A stretch of 64,000 nucleotides of DNA, from NCBI RefSeq assembly GCF_900102425.1, contig NZ_FNBT01000003.1, positions 372,001 to 436,000 on the forward strand, given 5' to 3'. Under the pieces are notes generated by a model. That model had not been told where the DNA came from, did no database searches, and was given only the letters and a program-made list of their open reading frames with translations. The first letter of the stretch is position 1; every line of letters starts with the position of its first letter. Positions 45,287 through 54,517 of the stretch are shown here, piece after piece. The position numbers were made by a program, and so were the translations under genes. Source of the DNA: Blastococcus aurantiacus (lineage in GTDB: Bacteria; Actinomycetota; Actinomycetes; Mycobacteriales; Geodermatophilaceae).

Positions 45287-45293
45287 TACGCTA
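45287..45293. promoter_or_regulatory. Overlapping divergent -10 boxes for birA and accD5
   Basis: The palindromic stretch ctacgctacg contains TACGCT on the plus strand (45287-45292) and TAGCGT on the minus strand (45293-45288). The minus box ends 6 bases from the birA GTG (leaderless). The plus box lies about 90 bases before accD5, which has its own ribosome binding site. The two promoters would compete for polymerase. Confidence 0.45.
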
Positions 45294-45379
45294 CGGAACC
45301 CGTGGCCGGGCGTGCGCGGTCACCGGATGTGCACCGACGGCCCGACCCTGCGGCCGAGGTGCGTCGGCGAGGAGGAAAC

Positions 45380-47008
45380 GTGAGCGCGGCTGAACTCGAG
45401 AACGCCGGGGAGCAGGTCCCCGACGACATCGACATCCACACCACCGCCGGGAAGCTGGCCGACTTCGAGCGCCGCGTCCAGGAGGCCCAGCACGCGGGCT
45501 CCGAGCGCGCCGTGGAGAAGCAGCACGCCGCCGGCAAGATGACCGCCCGCGAGCGGATCGAGGCACTGCTGGACCCGGGCTCGTTCACCGAGTTCGACGA
45601 GTTCGCCCGCCACCGCTCCACGAACTTCGGCATGGACGCCAAGCGTCCCTTCGGCGACGGCGTCGTCACCGGCTACGGCACGGTCGACGGCCGGCCCGTC
45701 GCGATCTTCTCCCAGGACGTCACGGTCTTCGGCGGCAGCCTCGGCGAGGTCTACGGCGAGAAGATCGTCAAGGTCCAGGACTTCGCCATCAAGAACGGCT
45801 GCCCCGTCGTCGGCATCAACGAGGGCGGCGGCGCGCGCATCCAGGAGGGCGTGGTCTCCCTCGGCCTCTACGGCGAGATCTTCCAGCGCAACGTGCACGC
45901 CTCCGGCGTCATCCCGCAGATCTCGCTGGTCATGGGCCCGGCCGCCGGCGGGCACGTCTACTCCCCCGCGCTGACCGACTTCATCGTCATGGTCGACAAG
46001 ACCAGCCAGATGTTCATCACCGGCCCCGACGTGGTGAAGACCGTGACCGGCGAGGACGTCACGCTCGAGGAGCTCGGCGGCGCGCGCACCCACAACACCA
46101 AGTCCGGTGTCGCGCACTACCTGGCCGAGGACGAGGCCGACGCGCTGGACTACGTCAAGGCGCTGCTGTCCTACCTGCCGAGCAACAACCTCGACCCGCT
46201 GCCGGCCCTCGACGTCCCGCCGGTCGACGTCGTCCTGCCCGACGCCCTCACCGACGAGGACCTCGAGCTCGACACCTTCATCCCGGACTCGGCGAACACG
46301 CCCTACGACATGCACACCGTCATCGAGCACGTCCTCGACGACGGCGAGTTCCTCGAGGTCCAGCCGCTGTTCGCGCCCAACATCCTCATCGGCTTCGGCC
46401 GCGTGGAGGGCCGGCCGGTCGGGGTCGTGGCCAACCAGCCCACCCAGTTCGCCGGCACGCTGGACATCGACGCCAGCGAGAAGGCCGCGCGCTTCGTGCG
46501 CACCTGCGACGCCTTCAACATCCCGGTGCTGACCTTCGTCGACGTCCCCGGCTTCCTGCCCGGCACCTCGCAGGAGTGGGACGGCATCATCCGCCGCGGC
46601 GCCAAGCTGATCTACGCCTACGCCGAGGCGACCGTCCCGCTGATCACCGTCATCACCCGCAAGGCCTACGGCGGCGCCTACGACGTCATGGGTTCCAAGC
46701 ACCTGGGTGCCGACGTGAACCTCGCCTGGCCGAGCGCGCAGATCGCCGTCGTCGGTGCGCAGGGCGCCGTCGGCATCCTGTACCGCAAGGAACTGGCCGC
46801 CGCCGAGGACCCGGACAGCCGCCGGGCCGAGCTGATCGCGGAGTACGAGGACACCCTCGCCAACCCGTACATCGCGGCCGACCGCGGGTACGTGGACGCG
46901 GTGATCCCGCCCTCGCACACCCGCGTGCAGGTGACCAAGGCGCTGCGCGTGCTGGCCAACAAGCGCCAGACCCTGCCGCCGAAGAAGCACGGGAACATCC
47001 CGCTGTGA
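45380..47008 (+). CDS. accD5: Acyl-CoA/propionyl-CoA carboxylase beta subunit AccD5
   Basis: The carboxyltransferase that moves CO2 from carboxybiotin to propionyl-CoA (and acetyl-CoA), giving methylmalonyl-CoA. The 542 residues match AccD5, with [20 protein letters not shown] at the N-terminus, the oxyanion loops [12 protein letters not shown] and [13 protein letters not shown], and the second domain with [14 protein letters not shown] and [19 protein letters not shown] 45380 has the strong binding site GGAGGAAAC just upstream. It overlaps accE5. The product feeds MutAB at the right end of the window. Confidence 0.95.
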   Translation: MSAAELENAGEQVPDDIDIHTTAGKLADFERRVQEAQHAGSERAVEKQHAAGKMTARERIEALLDPGSFTEFDEFARHRSTNFGMDAKRPFGDGVVTGYGTVDGRPVAIFSQDVTVFGGSLGEVYGEKIVKVQDFAIKNGCPVVGINEGGGARIQEGVVSLGLYGEIFQRNVHASGVIPQISLVMGPAAGGHVYSPALTDFIVMVDKTSQMFITGPDVVKTVTGEDVTLEELGGARTHNTKSGVAHYLAEDEADALDYVKALLSYLPSNNLDPLPALDVPPVDVVLPDALTDEDLELDTFIPDSANTPYDMHTVIEHVLDDGEFLEVQPLFAPNILIGFGRVEGRPVGVVANQPTQFAGTLDIDASEKAARFVRTCDAFNIPVLTFVDVPGFLPGTSQEWDGIIRRGAKLIYAYAEATVPLITVITRKAYGGAYDVMGSKHLGADVNLAWPSAQIAVVGAQGAVGILYRKELAAAEDPDSRRAELIAEYEDTLANPYIAADRGYVDAVIPPSHTRVQVTKALRVLANKRQTLPPKKHGNIPL

Positions 47009-47238
47009 GCGAGGGAGCCGAGCAGGCCGCCCCGGTCGCGCCGCTCCTGCGCGTCGTCAAGGGCGAGCCGTCCGCGGAGGAGCTCGCGGCGCTGACCGTC
47101 GTCGTCGCCGCCCTGTCGCAACGCCGGGAGCGCCGCCGGCCCACGCCGGTCGGTGGCTGGGCCTCCTACGGGCGCACGCACCGCACCGCGCTGACGACCG
47201 GCCCGGGTGGCTGGCGTGCGGCCGGGGGTCCGGCATGA
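47005..47238 (+). CDS. accE5: Acyl-CoA carboxylase epsilon subunit AccE5
   Basis: The small epsilon subunit (77 residues) that holds the AccA3-AccD5 complex together. The conserved core [24 protein letters not shown] is followed by a basic stretch and a Trp-containing C-terminus, exactly the short-family pattern. GTG 47005 overlaps the accD5 stop, and its own TGA overlaps the maf ATG (ATGA), so accD5, accE5 and maf are translationally coupled. Confidence 0.92.
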   Translation: MSEGAEQAAPVAPLLRVVKGEPSAEELAALTVVVAALSQRRERRRPTPVGGWASYGRTHRTALTTGPGGWRAAGGPA

Positions 47239-47843
47239 CCGTCGACCGCAGGCTGGTCCTCGCCTCGGCGTCCCCGGCCCGCCTCTCGCTGCTGCGGCAG
47301 GCCGGGCTGGCCCCCGAGGTCGTGGTGAGCGACGTCGACGAGTCGGCCTACTCCGCCCCGCGGGTGGCCGAGCAGGTCGCGCTGCTGGCGGCTGCCAAGG
47401 CCGCGGCGGTCGCGAAGCGGGAGACCGACGCCCTGGTGATCGGCGCGGACTCGCTGCTGGAGTTCGCCGGCAAGCCCCTGGGCAAGCCCTCCGACGCCGC
47501 CGACGCCCGCGACCGCTGGCGCCGGATGTCCGGGCGCTCCGGGATCCTGCACACCGGCCAGGCGCTGTTCGACGTCCGGGACGGCGGTGTGGCCAGCCGG
47601 GACATCGCCGTCGCCTCGACCGTCGTCTACTTCGCCGAGCCGACCCAGCCGGAGATCGAGGCCTACCTCGCCACCGGGGAGCCGCTGGCGGTGGCCGGCG
47701 CCTTCACCCTGGACGGCCTCGGCGCTCCCTTCGTGCGCCGGGTGGAGGGCGACCCCGCCGCGGTCGTCGGGCTGTCCCTGACGGTCCTGCGCACGCAGCT
47801 CGCCAAGCGCGGTCTGGCCATCACCGACCTCTGGCGGCACTGA
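47235..47843 (+). CDS. maf: Maf-family nucleoside-triphosphate pyrophosphatase
   Basis: Maf proteins hydrolyse non-canonical or methylated nucleoside triphosphates and influence septum formation. The 202 residues show LASASPARLSLL (the family usually has SxSPRR; the actinobacterial branch has PAR), VSDVDES, an ADSLL motif where the typical catalytic Asp lies, GKPLGKP, and SGRSGILHTG. It follows accE5 with an ATGA overlap, as in Rv3281-Rv3282. Confidence 0.94.
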   Translation: MTVDRRLVLASASPARLSLLRQAGLAPEVVVSDVDESAYSAPRVAEQVALLAAAKAAAVAKRETDALVIGADSLLEFAGKPLGKPSDAADARDRWRRMSGRSGILHTGQALFDVRDGGVASRDIAVASTVVYFAEPTQPEIEAYLATGEPLAVAGAFTLDGLGAPFVRRVEGDPAAVVGLSLTVLRTQLAKRGLAITDLWRH

Positions 47844-47909
47844 CGCCCCATCCGACACGGAACCGCCCGGTTCCTGTGGAATCGTGCCCCTCCTACCGGG
47901 GGAGCACGC

Positions 47910-49739
47910 ATGACCAAGCGCTGGATGCGCACGTTCGTCGCCGCAGCCGTGGCGATGGCGCTCCTGCTGCCGGGCGGGGGCATCGCGCGTGCCGACAGCT
48001 GGCAGGACCGGGTGTCGGCCGGGAGCAAGGCCGCCACCGCACGGGGCACCACGATCGAGATCGCCGTGCTCGACCGGGTCACCGGCCAGTACCGCGACAA
48101 CGGACGCGCCGCGCACACCCGGATCGAGTCGGCATCGGTGATGAAGGTCTTCATCGCCGAGCACCTGCTGCACCGGCGCGACCTCGGCCAGATCCACCTC
48201 TCCGCCGCCGACATGGGCGACATGGGCCGGATGCTGAGGGAGTCCCTCGACGCGCCGGCCAGCCGGTTCTGGGGGCGCTTCGGCGCGAACGCCATCGTCC
48301 AGGAGGTCATCGGGCGCTACGGGCTGACCGAGACGCGGGTGACCTCGAACGTCCGCTACTGGGGCAACACGCTGATCACCGCGCACGACATGGTGGTCTT
48401 CTACCGGCGGATGATGGACCGCTCGGCGGGCCTGTCCGCGGCGTCCCGTGACTGGATCGTCGGGCAGCTTCGCCGCTCGACCGTGCAGGGCGACGGCGCC
48501 CGGCAGTTCTTCGGGCTGCGCGACGGCCTGCCCCGCGAGCAGGTGATCGCCCAGAAGCAGGGCTGGATGTGCTGCGTCAACGGCAGCATCTACCGGCACT
48601 CGACCGGCCTGATCGGCCCCGACGGCCGCTTCGTCGTCGTCGTGCTGACCCGCGAACCCTCCAGCCGGGGCGGCGCCCACATCGAGAGGTCGATCACCGA
48701 CGCGGTGCGGACGATGTTCCCCGAGGGCCTCGTGCCCCGCGTCCAGGGGCAGATCGGCGAGCAGTGGTACCGGATGGGCGGCGCCTCCGGCCGGCTGGGC
48801 TACCCGACCAGTGACGAGATCCGGCTGCACGGCGGCGCGGTGCACTTCTTCCAGGGTGGGTCGATCTACTGGTCCCCGGCGACGGGCGCCCGCGCCGTCT
48901 GGGGCGAGATCCTCAAGGCGTACGGCGCCCTCAGGTGGGAGACCGGCCGGCTGGGCTACCCCACGAGCAGCGAGATCGCGCTGCCCGGCGGTGGCGCGGC
49001 GAACAGCTTCCAGGGCGGCCGCATCTACTGGTCACCGCGCACCGGAGCGCACTCGGTGAGCGGGTCGATCCTCGCCGCGTACAAGGCGCAGAGGTACCAG
49101 CTCGGCCCTCTCGGCTTCCCGACGAGCGACGAGATCGCGCTGCCGGGCGGCGGTACGGCGAACCGCTTCCAGGGCGGCCGCATCTACTGGTCGTCCCGCA
49201 CCGGGGCGCACTGGGTCATCGGATCGATCCTCGCCGCGTACAAGGCCCAGCACTACCAGGCGGGCCCGCTCGGCTTCCCGACGAGCGACGAGATCGCGCT
49301 GCCCGGCGGTGCTGTCAGCCACTTCCAGGGCGGGTCCGTCTTCTGGTCGCCGGGCCGGGGCGCCCACGTGCTCCGCGGGGGGCTGCTCGCCGCCTACAAG
49401 GCACAGGGGTACCAGAAGGGGTCGCTCGGCTACCCGGTCAGCGACGCGTACCGGGTCACCGGGGGCACGCGCATGGACTTCCAGGGCGGCCGTCTGGTGG
49501 TCCCGACGACGCCCGCGCCGGTTCCTACCGCACCGAAGGCCGCCGCCGTTCCGGGGACGTCGGCCGTGCCGGCCGCGCCTGCCGACGACGTCGGTCCGTC
49601 CGGTGTGCCCACCGGTCCCACGCCGTCGGGCACTCCGTCCGTGCCGGCTCCTCCCCCCGCAGGTGCCGTGCCCACGACGACACCCCCCGTGCCGGGGACC
49701 GGAACCGGGAGCGCTGCGGGCGAGGGCGACACCCCGTGA
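47910..49739 (+). CDS. Secreted SxxK serine hydrolase (beta-lactamase-like) with LGFP repeats
   Basis: A 609-residue exported protein. The signal peptide ends near GIARADS (about 29). Residues 35-275 resemble class A beta-lactamase or penicillin-binding folds: S76-V-M-K79 is a good SxxK, TSN may serve as the SDN-like element, and K-Q-G in VIAQKQGWM is in the place of KTG. Five LGFP units follow (about 290-540), then a Pro/Thr/Val-rich tail with no membrane anchor. Unlike the 29.5-kb protein, these repeats have no cysteines. It is probably a wall-bound transpeptidase, carboxypeptidase or beta-lactamase; the activity is not settled. ATG 47910 follows GGGGGAG. Confidence 0.85.
   Translation: MTKRWMRTFVAAAVAMALLLPGGGIARADSWQDRVSAGSKAATARGTTIEIAVLDRVTGQYRDNGRAAHTRIESASVMKVFIAEHLLHRRDLGQIHLSAADMGDMGRMLRESLDAPASRFWGRFGANAIVQEVIGRYGLTETRVTSNVRYWGNTLITAHDMVVFYRRMMDRSAGLSAASRDWIVGQLRRSTVQGDGARQFFGLRDGLPREQVIAQKQGWMCCVNGSIYRHSTGLIGPDGRFVVVVLTREPSSRGGAHIERSITDAVRTMFPEGLVPRVQGQIGEQWYRMGGASGRLGYPTSDEIRLHGGAVHFFQGGSIYWSPATGARAVWGEILKAYGALRWETGRLGYPTSSEIALPGGGAANSFQGGRIYWSPRTGAHSVSGSILAAYKAQRYQLGPLGFPTSDEIALPGGGTANRFQGGRIYWSSRTGAHWVIGSILAAYKAQHYQAGPLGFPTSDEIALPGGAVSHFQGGSVFWSPGRGAHVLRGGLLAAYKAQGYQKGSLGYPVSDAYRVTGGTRMDFQGGRLVVPTTPAPVPTAPKAAAVPGTSAVPAAPADDVGPSGVPTGPTPSGTPSVPAPPPAGAVPTTTPPVPGTGTGSAAGEGDTP
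48951..49427 (+). repeat. 159-bp tandem repeat in the SxxK-LGFP gene
   Basis: Three consecutive copies (starts near 48951, 49110 and 49269) with a period of 159 bases (53 codons, one LGFP unit) share most of their sequence, including tcctcgccgcgtacaaggc. The third copy is one codon shorter. The frame is kept. Confidence 0.8.
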
Positions 49740-50227
49740 GGTCGCTGCGACGGGGGGCCGCGTCGGCCCTCCTGGTCCTGGCCGTGGCCGGCTGCACGGA
49801 CGACGCCGCCGGCCCCGCGCCGACCTCGTCGAAGTCGACCTCGTCGGCGTCGGGGACGACCGACGCGGACCTGGCCGGCGGGGCGGAGGCGGAGGCCCTG
49901 GCACCGCTGCCCGCCGGACCGGCCACCGGCACCGCGGTGCTCGTCTACTCCGGGCTGGGCGAGCTGCGCGCCCCCTTCACCGGGCAGTGCTCGCACGAGG
50001 GCTCCACCACGCGCATCGAGGGCTCGGCCGACACCGCCCGGATCGTCCTGGACGTCACCCCCGACGGCGCACGGCTCGCCCTGGACGACGACGGCGTCAC
50101 GGCCACCTCGGACCTGTCCACCGGCCGCTACGAGGTCACCGGCTCGCACCTCTCGCTCCGGGCCGACATGAGCCAGGACGGCGAGTCCGCGGGCTCGGCG
50201 GAGCTCGAGATCGACTGCGGTGGCTGA
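49736..50227 (+). CDS. Small lipoprotein of unknown function
   Basis: A 163-residue predicted lipoprotein: RSLRRGAASALLVLAVAGC gives a signal peptide with the lipobox LAVAGC (Cys at about 21). A Ser/Thr-rich linker follows, then a C-terminal beta-rich domain of about 110 residues with two cysteines (GQCSHEG and EIDCGG) that may form a disulphide. GTG 49736 overlaps the stop of the LGFP gene, so the two are co-translated. No known family is recognised. Confidence 0.8.
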   Translation: MRSLRRGAASALLVLAVAGCTDDAAGPAPTSSKSTSSASGTTDADLAGGAEAEALAPLPAGPATGTAVLVYSGLGELRAPFTGQCSHEGSTTRIEGSADTARIVLDVTPDGARLALDDDGVTATSDLSTGRYEVTGSHLSLRADMSQDGESAGSAELEIDCGG

Positions 50228-50229
50228 CC

Positions 50230-50259
50230 GGCCCCCTTCCCGGCGTTCCCGAAGGGGCC
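50230..50259 (+). terminator. Imperfect hairpin terminator
   Basis: ggccccctt and aaggggcc form a stem with one bulged C and a 13-base loop, starting 3 bases after the lipoprotein stop. It precedes the accA3 promoter. Confidence 0.5.
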
Positions 50260-50290
50260 ACCCTGTCGCGCCGCGCTCGCGGCGCCTGGC

Positions 50291-50296
50291 TAATCT
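50291..50296 (+). promoter_or_regulatory. Likely -10 box (TAATCT) for accA3
   Basis: TAATCT matches TANNNT well. It is followed by a leader of about 25-30 bases with the binding site GAGAAGGAG before GTG 50327. Unlike many genes in the window, accA3 is thus not leaderless. Confidence 0.5.
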
Positions 50297-50326
50297 CCGT
50301 GCGGTCGACTGAGAAGGAGAGCCCCG

Positions 50327-52084
50327 GTGCAGAAGGTCCTGATCGCCAACCGCGGTGAGATCGCGGTGCGTGTGGCGCGAGCGTGCAAGGACGCCGGTCT
50401 CACCAGCGTGGCCGTCTACGCCGAGCCGGACCGCGACGCGCTGCACGTGCGCGTCGCCGACGAGGCGTTCGCCCTGGGCGGCACGACCCCCGGCGACTCC
50501 TACCTCGTGATCGACAAGATCCTGGACGCCGCCAAGCAGTCCGGCGCCGACGCGATCCACCCCGGCTACGGCTTCCTCTCGGAGAACGCCGACTTCGCCC
50601 AGGCCGTCATCGACGCCGGGCTCACCTGGATCGGCCCGTCGCCGCAGGCGATCATCGACCTGGGCGACAAGGTGGCCGCGCGGCACATCGCCATGAAGGC
50701 CGGCGCCCCGCTGGTGCCCGGCACCAAGGACCCGGTCGGCGGCGCCGACGAGGTCGTCGCGTTCGCGAAGGAGCACGGCCTCCCGGTCGCCATCAAGGCG
50801 GCGTTCGGCGGTGGCGGTCGCGGGCTGAAGGTCGCCCGCACCATCGAGGAGATCCCCGAGCTGTTCGACTCCGCCGTCCGCGAGGCCGTGTCGGCCTTCG
50901 GTCGCGGCGAGTGCTTCGTCGAGCGCTTCCTGGACAAGCCCCGGCACGTCGAGGCCCAGGTCCTCGCGGACACCCACGGCAACGTGATCGTCGTCGGCAC
51001 CCGCGACTGCTCCCTGCAGCGGCGCAACCAGAAGCTGGTCGAGGAGGCCCCCGCGCCGTTCCTCACCGACGAGCAGCGGGCCCGGATCCACGAGTCGGCC
51101 AAGGCCATCTGCAAGGGCGCCGGCTACCACGGCGCCGGCACCGTCGAGTACCTCGTGGGCGTCGACGGCTCCATCTCCTTCCTCGAGGTCAACACCCGCC
51201 TGCAGGTCGAGCACCCGGTGTCGGAGGAGACCAGCGGCCTCGACCTGGTGCGCGAGCAGTTCCGCATCGCCGAGGGCCTGCCCCTGGAGATCACCGAGGA
51301 CCCCACCCCTCGCGGGCACAGCATCGAGTTCCGGATCAACGCCGAGGACGCCGGCCGCAACTTCATGCCCGCCCCCGGCCCGGTCGAGCGGCTGGAGATC
51401 CCGCAGGGCCCCGGCGTCCGCTGGGACTCCGGCGTCGAGACCGGCGGCGAGGTGGCCGGCGCGTTCGACTCGATGCTCGCCAAGCTGATCATCACCGGCG
51501 CCACCCGCGAGGAGGCGCTGCAGCGCGCCCGCCGCGCCCTGGACGAGCTCGTCGTCGAGGGCATGCCCACGGTCATCCCGTTCCACCGGGCCGTCGTGCG
51601 CGACGAGGCGTTCACCAGCGAGCCCTTCACCGTGCACACGCGCTGGATCGAGACCGAGTGGGACAACCAGGTCCCGCCCTACGCCGCCGCACCGGCCGAG
51701 GCCGACGAGCAGGCGCCCCGGCAGACCGTCGTCGTCGAGGTCGGCGGACGCCGGCTCGAGGTGTCGCTGCCCGCCGGCCTGGCCGCCGGTGGCGGCGCGG
51801 CGACCGGCGCCCCCGCCAAGCCCCGCAAGCGCGGCGGCGGGGGTGGCGGCTCGGCCGCCTCCGGTGACTCCCTCACCTCGCCCATGCAGGGCACGATCGT
51901 CAAGGTCGCGGTCGAGGACGGCGCCACCGTGGCGGCCGGCGACCTGGTCGTCGTCCTCGAGGCGATGAAGATGGAGCAGCCCATCACCGCCCACAAGGCC
52001 GGGACGGTCACCGGCCTGTCGGCCGAGGTCGGCGCCTCGGTCACCAGCGGCGCGGTCATCTGCACCATCGCCGACGCGGAGTAG
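50327..52084 (+). CDS. accA3: Acyl-CoA carboxylase alpha subunit AccA3 (biotin carboxylase + carrier)
   Basis: The shared alpha subunit of the acyl-CoA carboxylases, carboxylating its own biotin with ATP. The 585 residues hold a biotin-carboxylase domain ([17 protein letters not shown] at the start, the Gly-rich loop [29 protein letters not shown]), a short linker with Lys/Arg/Gly runs, and a carrier domain with the biotin lysine K548 in EAMKMEQP. The start GTG has GAGAAGGAG upstream. It works with AccD5/AccE5 and BirA, all nearby. It converges on the next gene with only 4 bases between. Confidence 0.96.
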   Translation: MQKVLIANRGEIAVRVARACKDAGLTSVAVYAEPDRDALHVRVADEAFALGGTTPGDSYLVIDKILDAAKQSGADAIHPGYGFLSENADFAQAVIDAGLTWIGPSPQAIIDLGDKVAARHIAMKAGAPLVPGTKDPVGGADEVVAFAKEHGLPVAIKAAFGGGGRGLKVARTIEEIPELFDSAVREAVSAFGRGECFVERFLDKPRHVEAQVLADTHGNVIVVGTRDCSLQRRNQKLVEEAPAPFLTDEQRARIHESAKAICKGAGYHGAGTVEYLVGVDGSISFLEVNTRLQVEHPVSEETSGLDLVREQFRIAEGLPLEITEDPTPRGHSIEFRINAEDAGRNFMPAPGPVERLEIPQGPGVRWDSGVETGGEVAGAFDSMLAKLIITGATREEALQRARRALDELVVEGMPTVIPFHRAVVRDEAFTSEPFTVHTRWIETEWDNQVPPYAAAPAEADEQAPRQTVVVEVGGRRLEVSLPAGLAAGGGAATGAPAKPRKRGGGGGGSAASGDSLTSPMQGTIVKVAVEDGATVAAGDLVVVLEAMKMEQPITAHKAGTVTGLSAEVGASVTSGAVICTIADAE

Positions 52085-52088
52085 CGGT

Positions 52089-54419
52089 TCAGCCGGTCAG
52101 CGTGCCGCCCATGAAGCGCTGCTTCCACACGCCGCCGGAGCGGTAGGGGTCCGACGCCGGGTAGCCCAGGGGGCCGGTCTCCCAGCCCTGGGCTCCCCAC
52201 CGCTCCAGGATCCGGCCCGAGACCGGGTGCGCTCCGGTGATGGCGGAGTAGTAGATCGACCCGCGCTGGAACCGCTGGAAGCAGCCGTAGTACCGCAATC
52301 CGCAGATCTCGTCGCTCACGGGGTACCCGAGGCTCGACGAGGGGCCGCCCAGCCTGCGCCACGTCGCGTCCACCTCGCCACGGATCACCCGGTAGCCCGT
52401 GGCGGCGGTGCCCACCAGGTCGGCGTAGGCGAAGGCCTGCCGGCAGCCGCCCCCGGGCAGGCCGCACCGCGGGTCCGCGACGGGGACGCCGACGCCCGCG
52501 TGACGGCCCAGCGCCGTCCACCGCTTCAGCAGCCCCCCGGTGACCGGATGGGTGCCCTGACCTCGTGCATGGACGAGGACACCGCCCCGGAAGGACTGCC
52601 GGCAGTAGGCGTGCTGTCCGCTGCAGACCATGTCGGCGGTCGGCAGCCCCAAGGCGCTGCGGGTGTCCCCCATGGACGTCCACTTCGCCACGATCTCCGG
52701 GCGGGTGATCCGCACACCGCCGGAGGGCGTGCTCAGCAGCGTGCCGCCCTGGAACCGCTGGGTGCAGACGGAGCGGGCCGCGCACCGGACGTCGGCCGCC
52801 GGGTACCCCAGCTTCCCGGCCTCGGCCTGGAGCCCCGCCCAGCGCGTGAGCACGGGACCGGAGACCTGGCGTGCGCCGGTCGACCGGGACCAGAACAGCC
52901 AGCCGCGCTCGAACCGCTGCCGGCAGCCGCCCTTCGCGCGCCCGCACTGCTCGGCGCTCGTCGCCTTGCCGAGGGTGCCCGTGGCCCCGCCGAGTGCGGC
53001 GTGTCGCTGCGCGATCGGTGAGGGTGGCGTGCTCACGCGGACGACGGCGCCGGCCGGGGTGACCGACTGCACGGACACCGCGTAACCGCCGGGCAGCCGG
53101 ACCGTGCCCCCGACGGGCACCGACCAGGTGCCGTCGCTCCGGTAGGCGTCGGGTCCCGGCGTCGGGTCGAGCAGCAACGACTCGCGGGCCCACCCGCCGC
53201 CGGTCTTGCGCAGCTGGACGCCGGCATCCAGGCGGTACCAGGTGAGCCGGTCGTCGGCGAGCCAGGCGTCCTGCCCGACCGCGGGCCGGTACTCCAGCCA
53301 GTACTGGGTCGCGGCGTCGACCGATATCCGGACCGCCCGCACCCCCGAACGGCCGCTGATCGGCGCGAGGGTGGCGGTGGCCGCCCCGGTGACGTTGCTG
53401 ACCTCCCGCCGCTGCGCCGCCGGGAGCCGGCCGAGGTCGAACTGGTGCTGCGCGGTGAACGTGCCCAGCTGGTCGAAGTTCCCCATCGGGTCGTACCAGT
53501 CGAGGTAGGGCACGAGCACGCACCGGCCGGGTCTCCCGGGGGCGAGCTCGGTGGCGCCGTCGCAGGTGTACGTCGAGGAGTGGCTCAGGCCGAAGTTGTG
53601 CCCGAGCTCGTGCACGACCACGTCGGGCTCCAGCGCCGTGATGTAGGACTCGCCACCGCCCCGGGCAGTGCCGTAGACCGCGAGCCCGTAGGAGCAGCCG
53701 GCCCGCTCGTAGGCGGCCTCCGGGAAGTAGAGCAGCAGGTGCTTGCCGGGCCCGGAGGTCCAGCCGATCGCCTCGGCCACCTCCCACCACAGGGCCATGG
53801 ACCGGTCGCAGCCGTTCTTCGTGGAGCGCCACCCGTGCCGGGCGGTGACCCCCAGCCGCACGGCCCCACCGGTCTGGGAGGACCAGTAGCGGGCCACCGG
53901 GCCGTCGACGAGCGCCGCGACGGCGGCCGTCGTGGTCGCGTCCCGGGCCACGCCGGGCGGCGTCACCAGCACGACCGTGACCTGGTTGGTCAGCGTGGTC
54001 GTCGCCGCCGTGGCCGGGCCGGGCGGCTCGGCCAGGACGCTGGCGGAGGTGACGTCCACCGGTTCGTCCGCGAGGCCGGTCGGCGACTCGTCCAGGGTCA
54101 CCGCCACGGTGGCACCGGTGGGGAGGGCCGTCACGTCACCTGCGTCGACCTGTACCGGTGGTCCGTCGTCCGGCCGCACCCACGCCTCGGCCTCGTGCGG
54201 AGGTTCCGGGTGCTGGTGCTGGTGCCGGTCCCGGGGATCGGGCTCGACCGGGATGCGGGTGAGCACTCCCTCGAGCCGTTCGTCGCCGGCCGGCGTCTCC
54301 GCATGCGCCGGCACGGCGCCCAGGAGCAGCACACCGACGAGGAGGGGTACGAGGAGCCGGCGGGGCCCGCCGAGTGCAGCGCGGGCTGCCGCGGGCAGCC
54401 ATCGGGTGGACGACGACAC
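52089..54419 (-). CDS. Secreted metzincin-like protease with LGFP repeats
   Basis: A 776-residue exported protein. A hydrophobic signal (about 22-40, ending in AHAE) is followed by a His-rich patch (RHQHQHPEPPHEAE) and a beta-rich prodomain. The catalytic domain has the zinc motif HELGHNFGLSH at 270-280 and a downstream Met-turn in WYDPMGN, the plan of metzincins such as the gametolysin (M11) family. After a beta-sandwich with QYWLEYRPAVGQDAWL, six LGFP units fill the C-terminus, most with paired cysteines. The substrate is unknown; the repeats should hold it at the wall. GTG 54419 is the chosen start, and others upstream are possible. Confidence 0.85.
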   Translation of the reverse strand: MSSSTRWLPAAARAALGGPRRLLVPLLVGVLLLGAVPAHAETPAGDERLEGVLTRIPVEPDPRDRHQHQHPEPPHEAEAWVRPDDGPPVQVDAGDVTALPTGATVAVTLDESPTGLADEPVDVTSASVLAEPPGPATAATTTLTNQVTVVLVTPPGVARDATTTAAVAALVDGPVARYWSSQTGGAVRLGVTARHGWRSTKNGCDRSMALWWEVAEAIGWTSGPGKHLLLYFPEAAYERAGCSYGLAVYGTARGGGESYITALEPDVVVHELGHNFGLSHSSTYTCDGATELAPGRPGRCVLVPYLDWYDPMGNFDQLGTFTAQHQFDLGRLPAAQRREVSNVTGAATATLAPISGRSGVRAVRISVDAATQYWLEYRPAVGQDAWLADDRLTWYRLDAGVQLRKTGGGWARESLLLDPTPGPDAYRSDGTWSVPVGGTVRLPGGYAVSVQSVTPAGAVVRVSTPPSPIAQRHAALGGATGTLGKATSAEQCGRAKGGCRQRFERGWLFWSRSTGARQVSGPVLTRWAGLQAEAGKLGYPAADVRCAARSVCTQRFQGGTLLSTPSGGVRITRPEIVAKWTSMGDTRSALGLPTADMVCSGQHAYCRQSFRGGVLVHARGQGTHPVTGGLLKRWTALGRHAGVGVPVADPRCGLPGGGCRQAFAYADLVGTAATGYRVIRGEVDATWRRLGGPSSSLGYPVSDEICGLRYYGCFQRFQRGSIYYSAITGAHPVSGRILERWGAQGWETGPLGYPASDPYRSGGVWKQRFMGGTLTG

Positions 54420-54517
54420 GTCCTGGTCATCGCGGACCGGCCGGATGATCTTGCGTCCGACCACCCGATGGAGGGACGCAGGACGCCCCCGGCCCGCCGC
54501 TGCCACCGTCGTACGGG

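Noticed and set aside
47235-47843. Maf suspected to be inactive because SxSPRR reads SASPARL
   Set aside because: PAR is usual in the actinobacterial branch, and the other motifs are intact.
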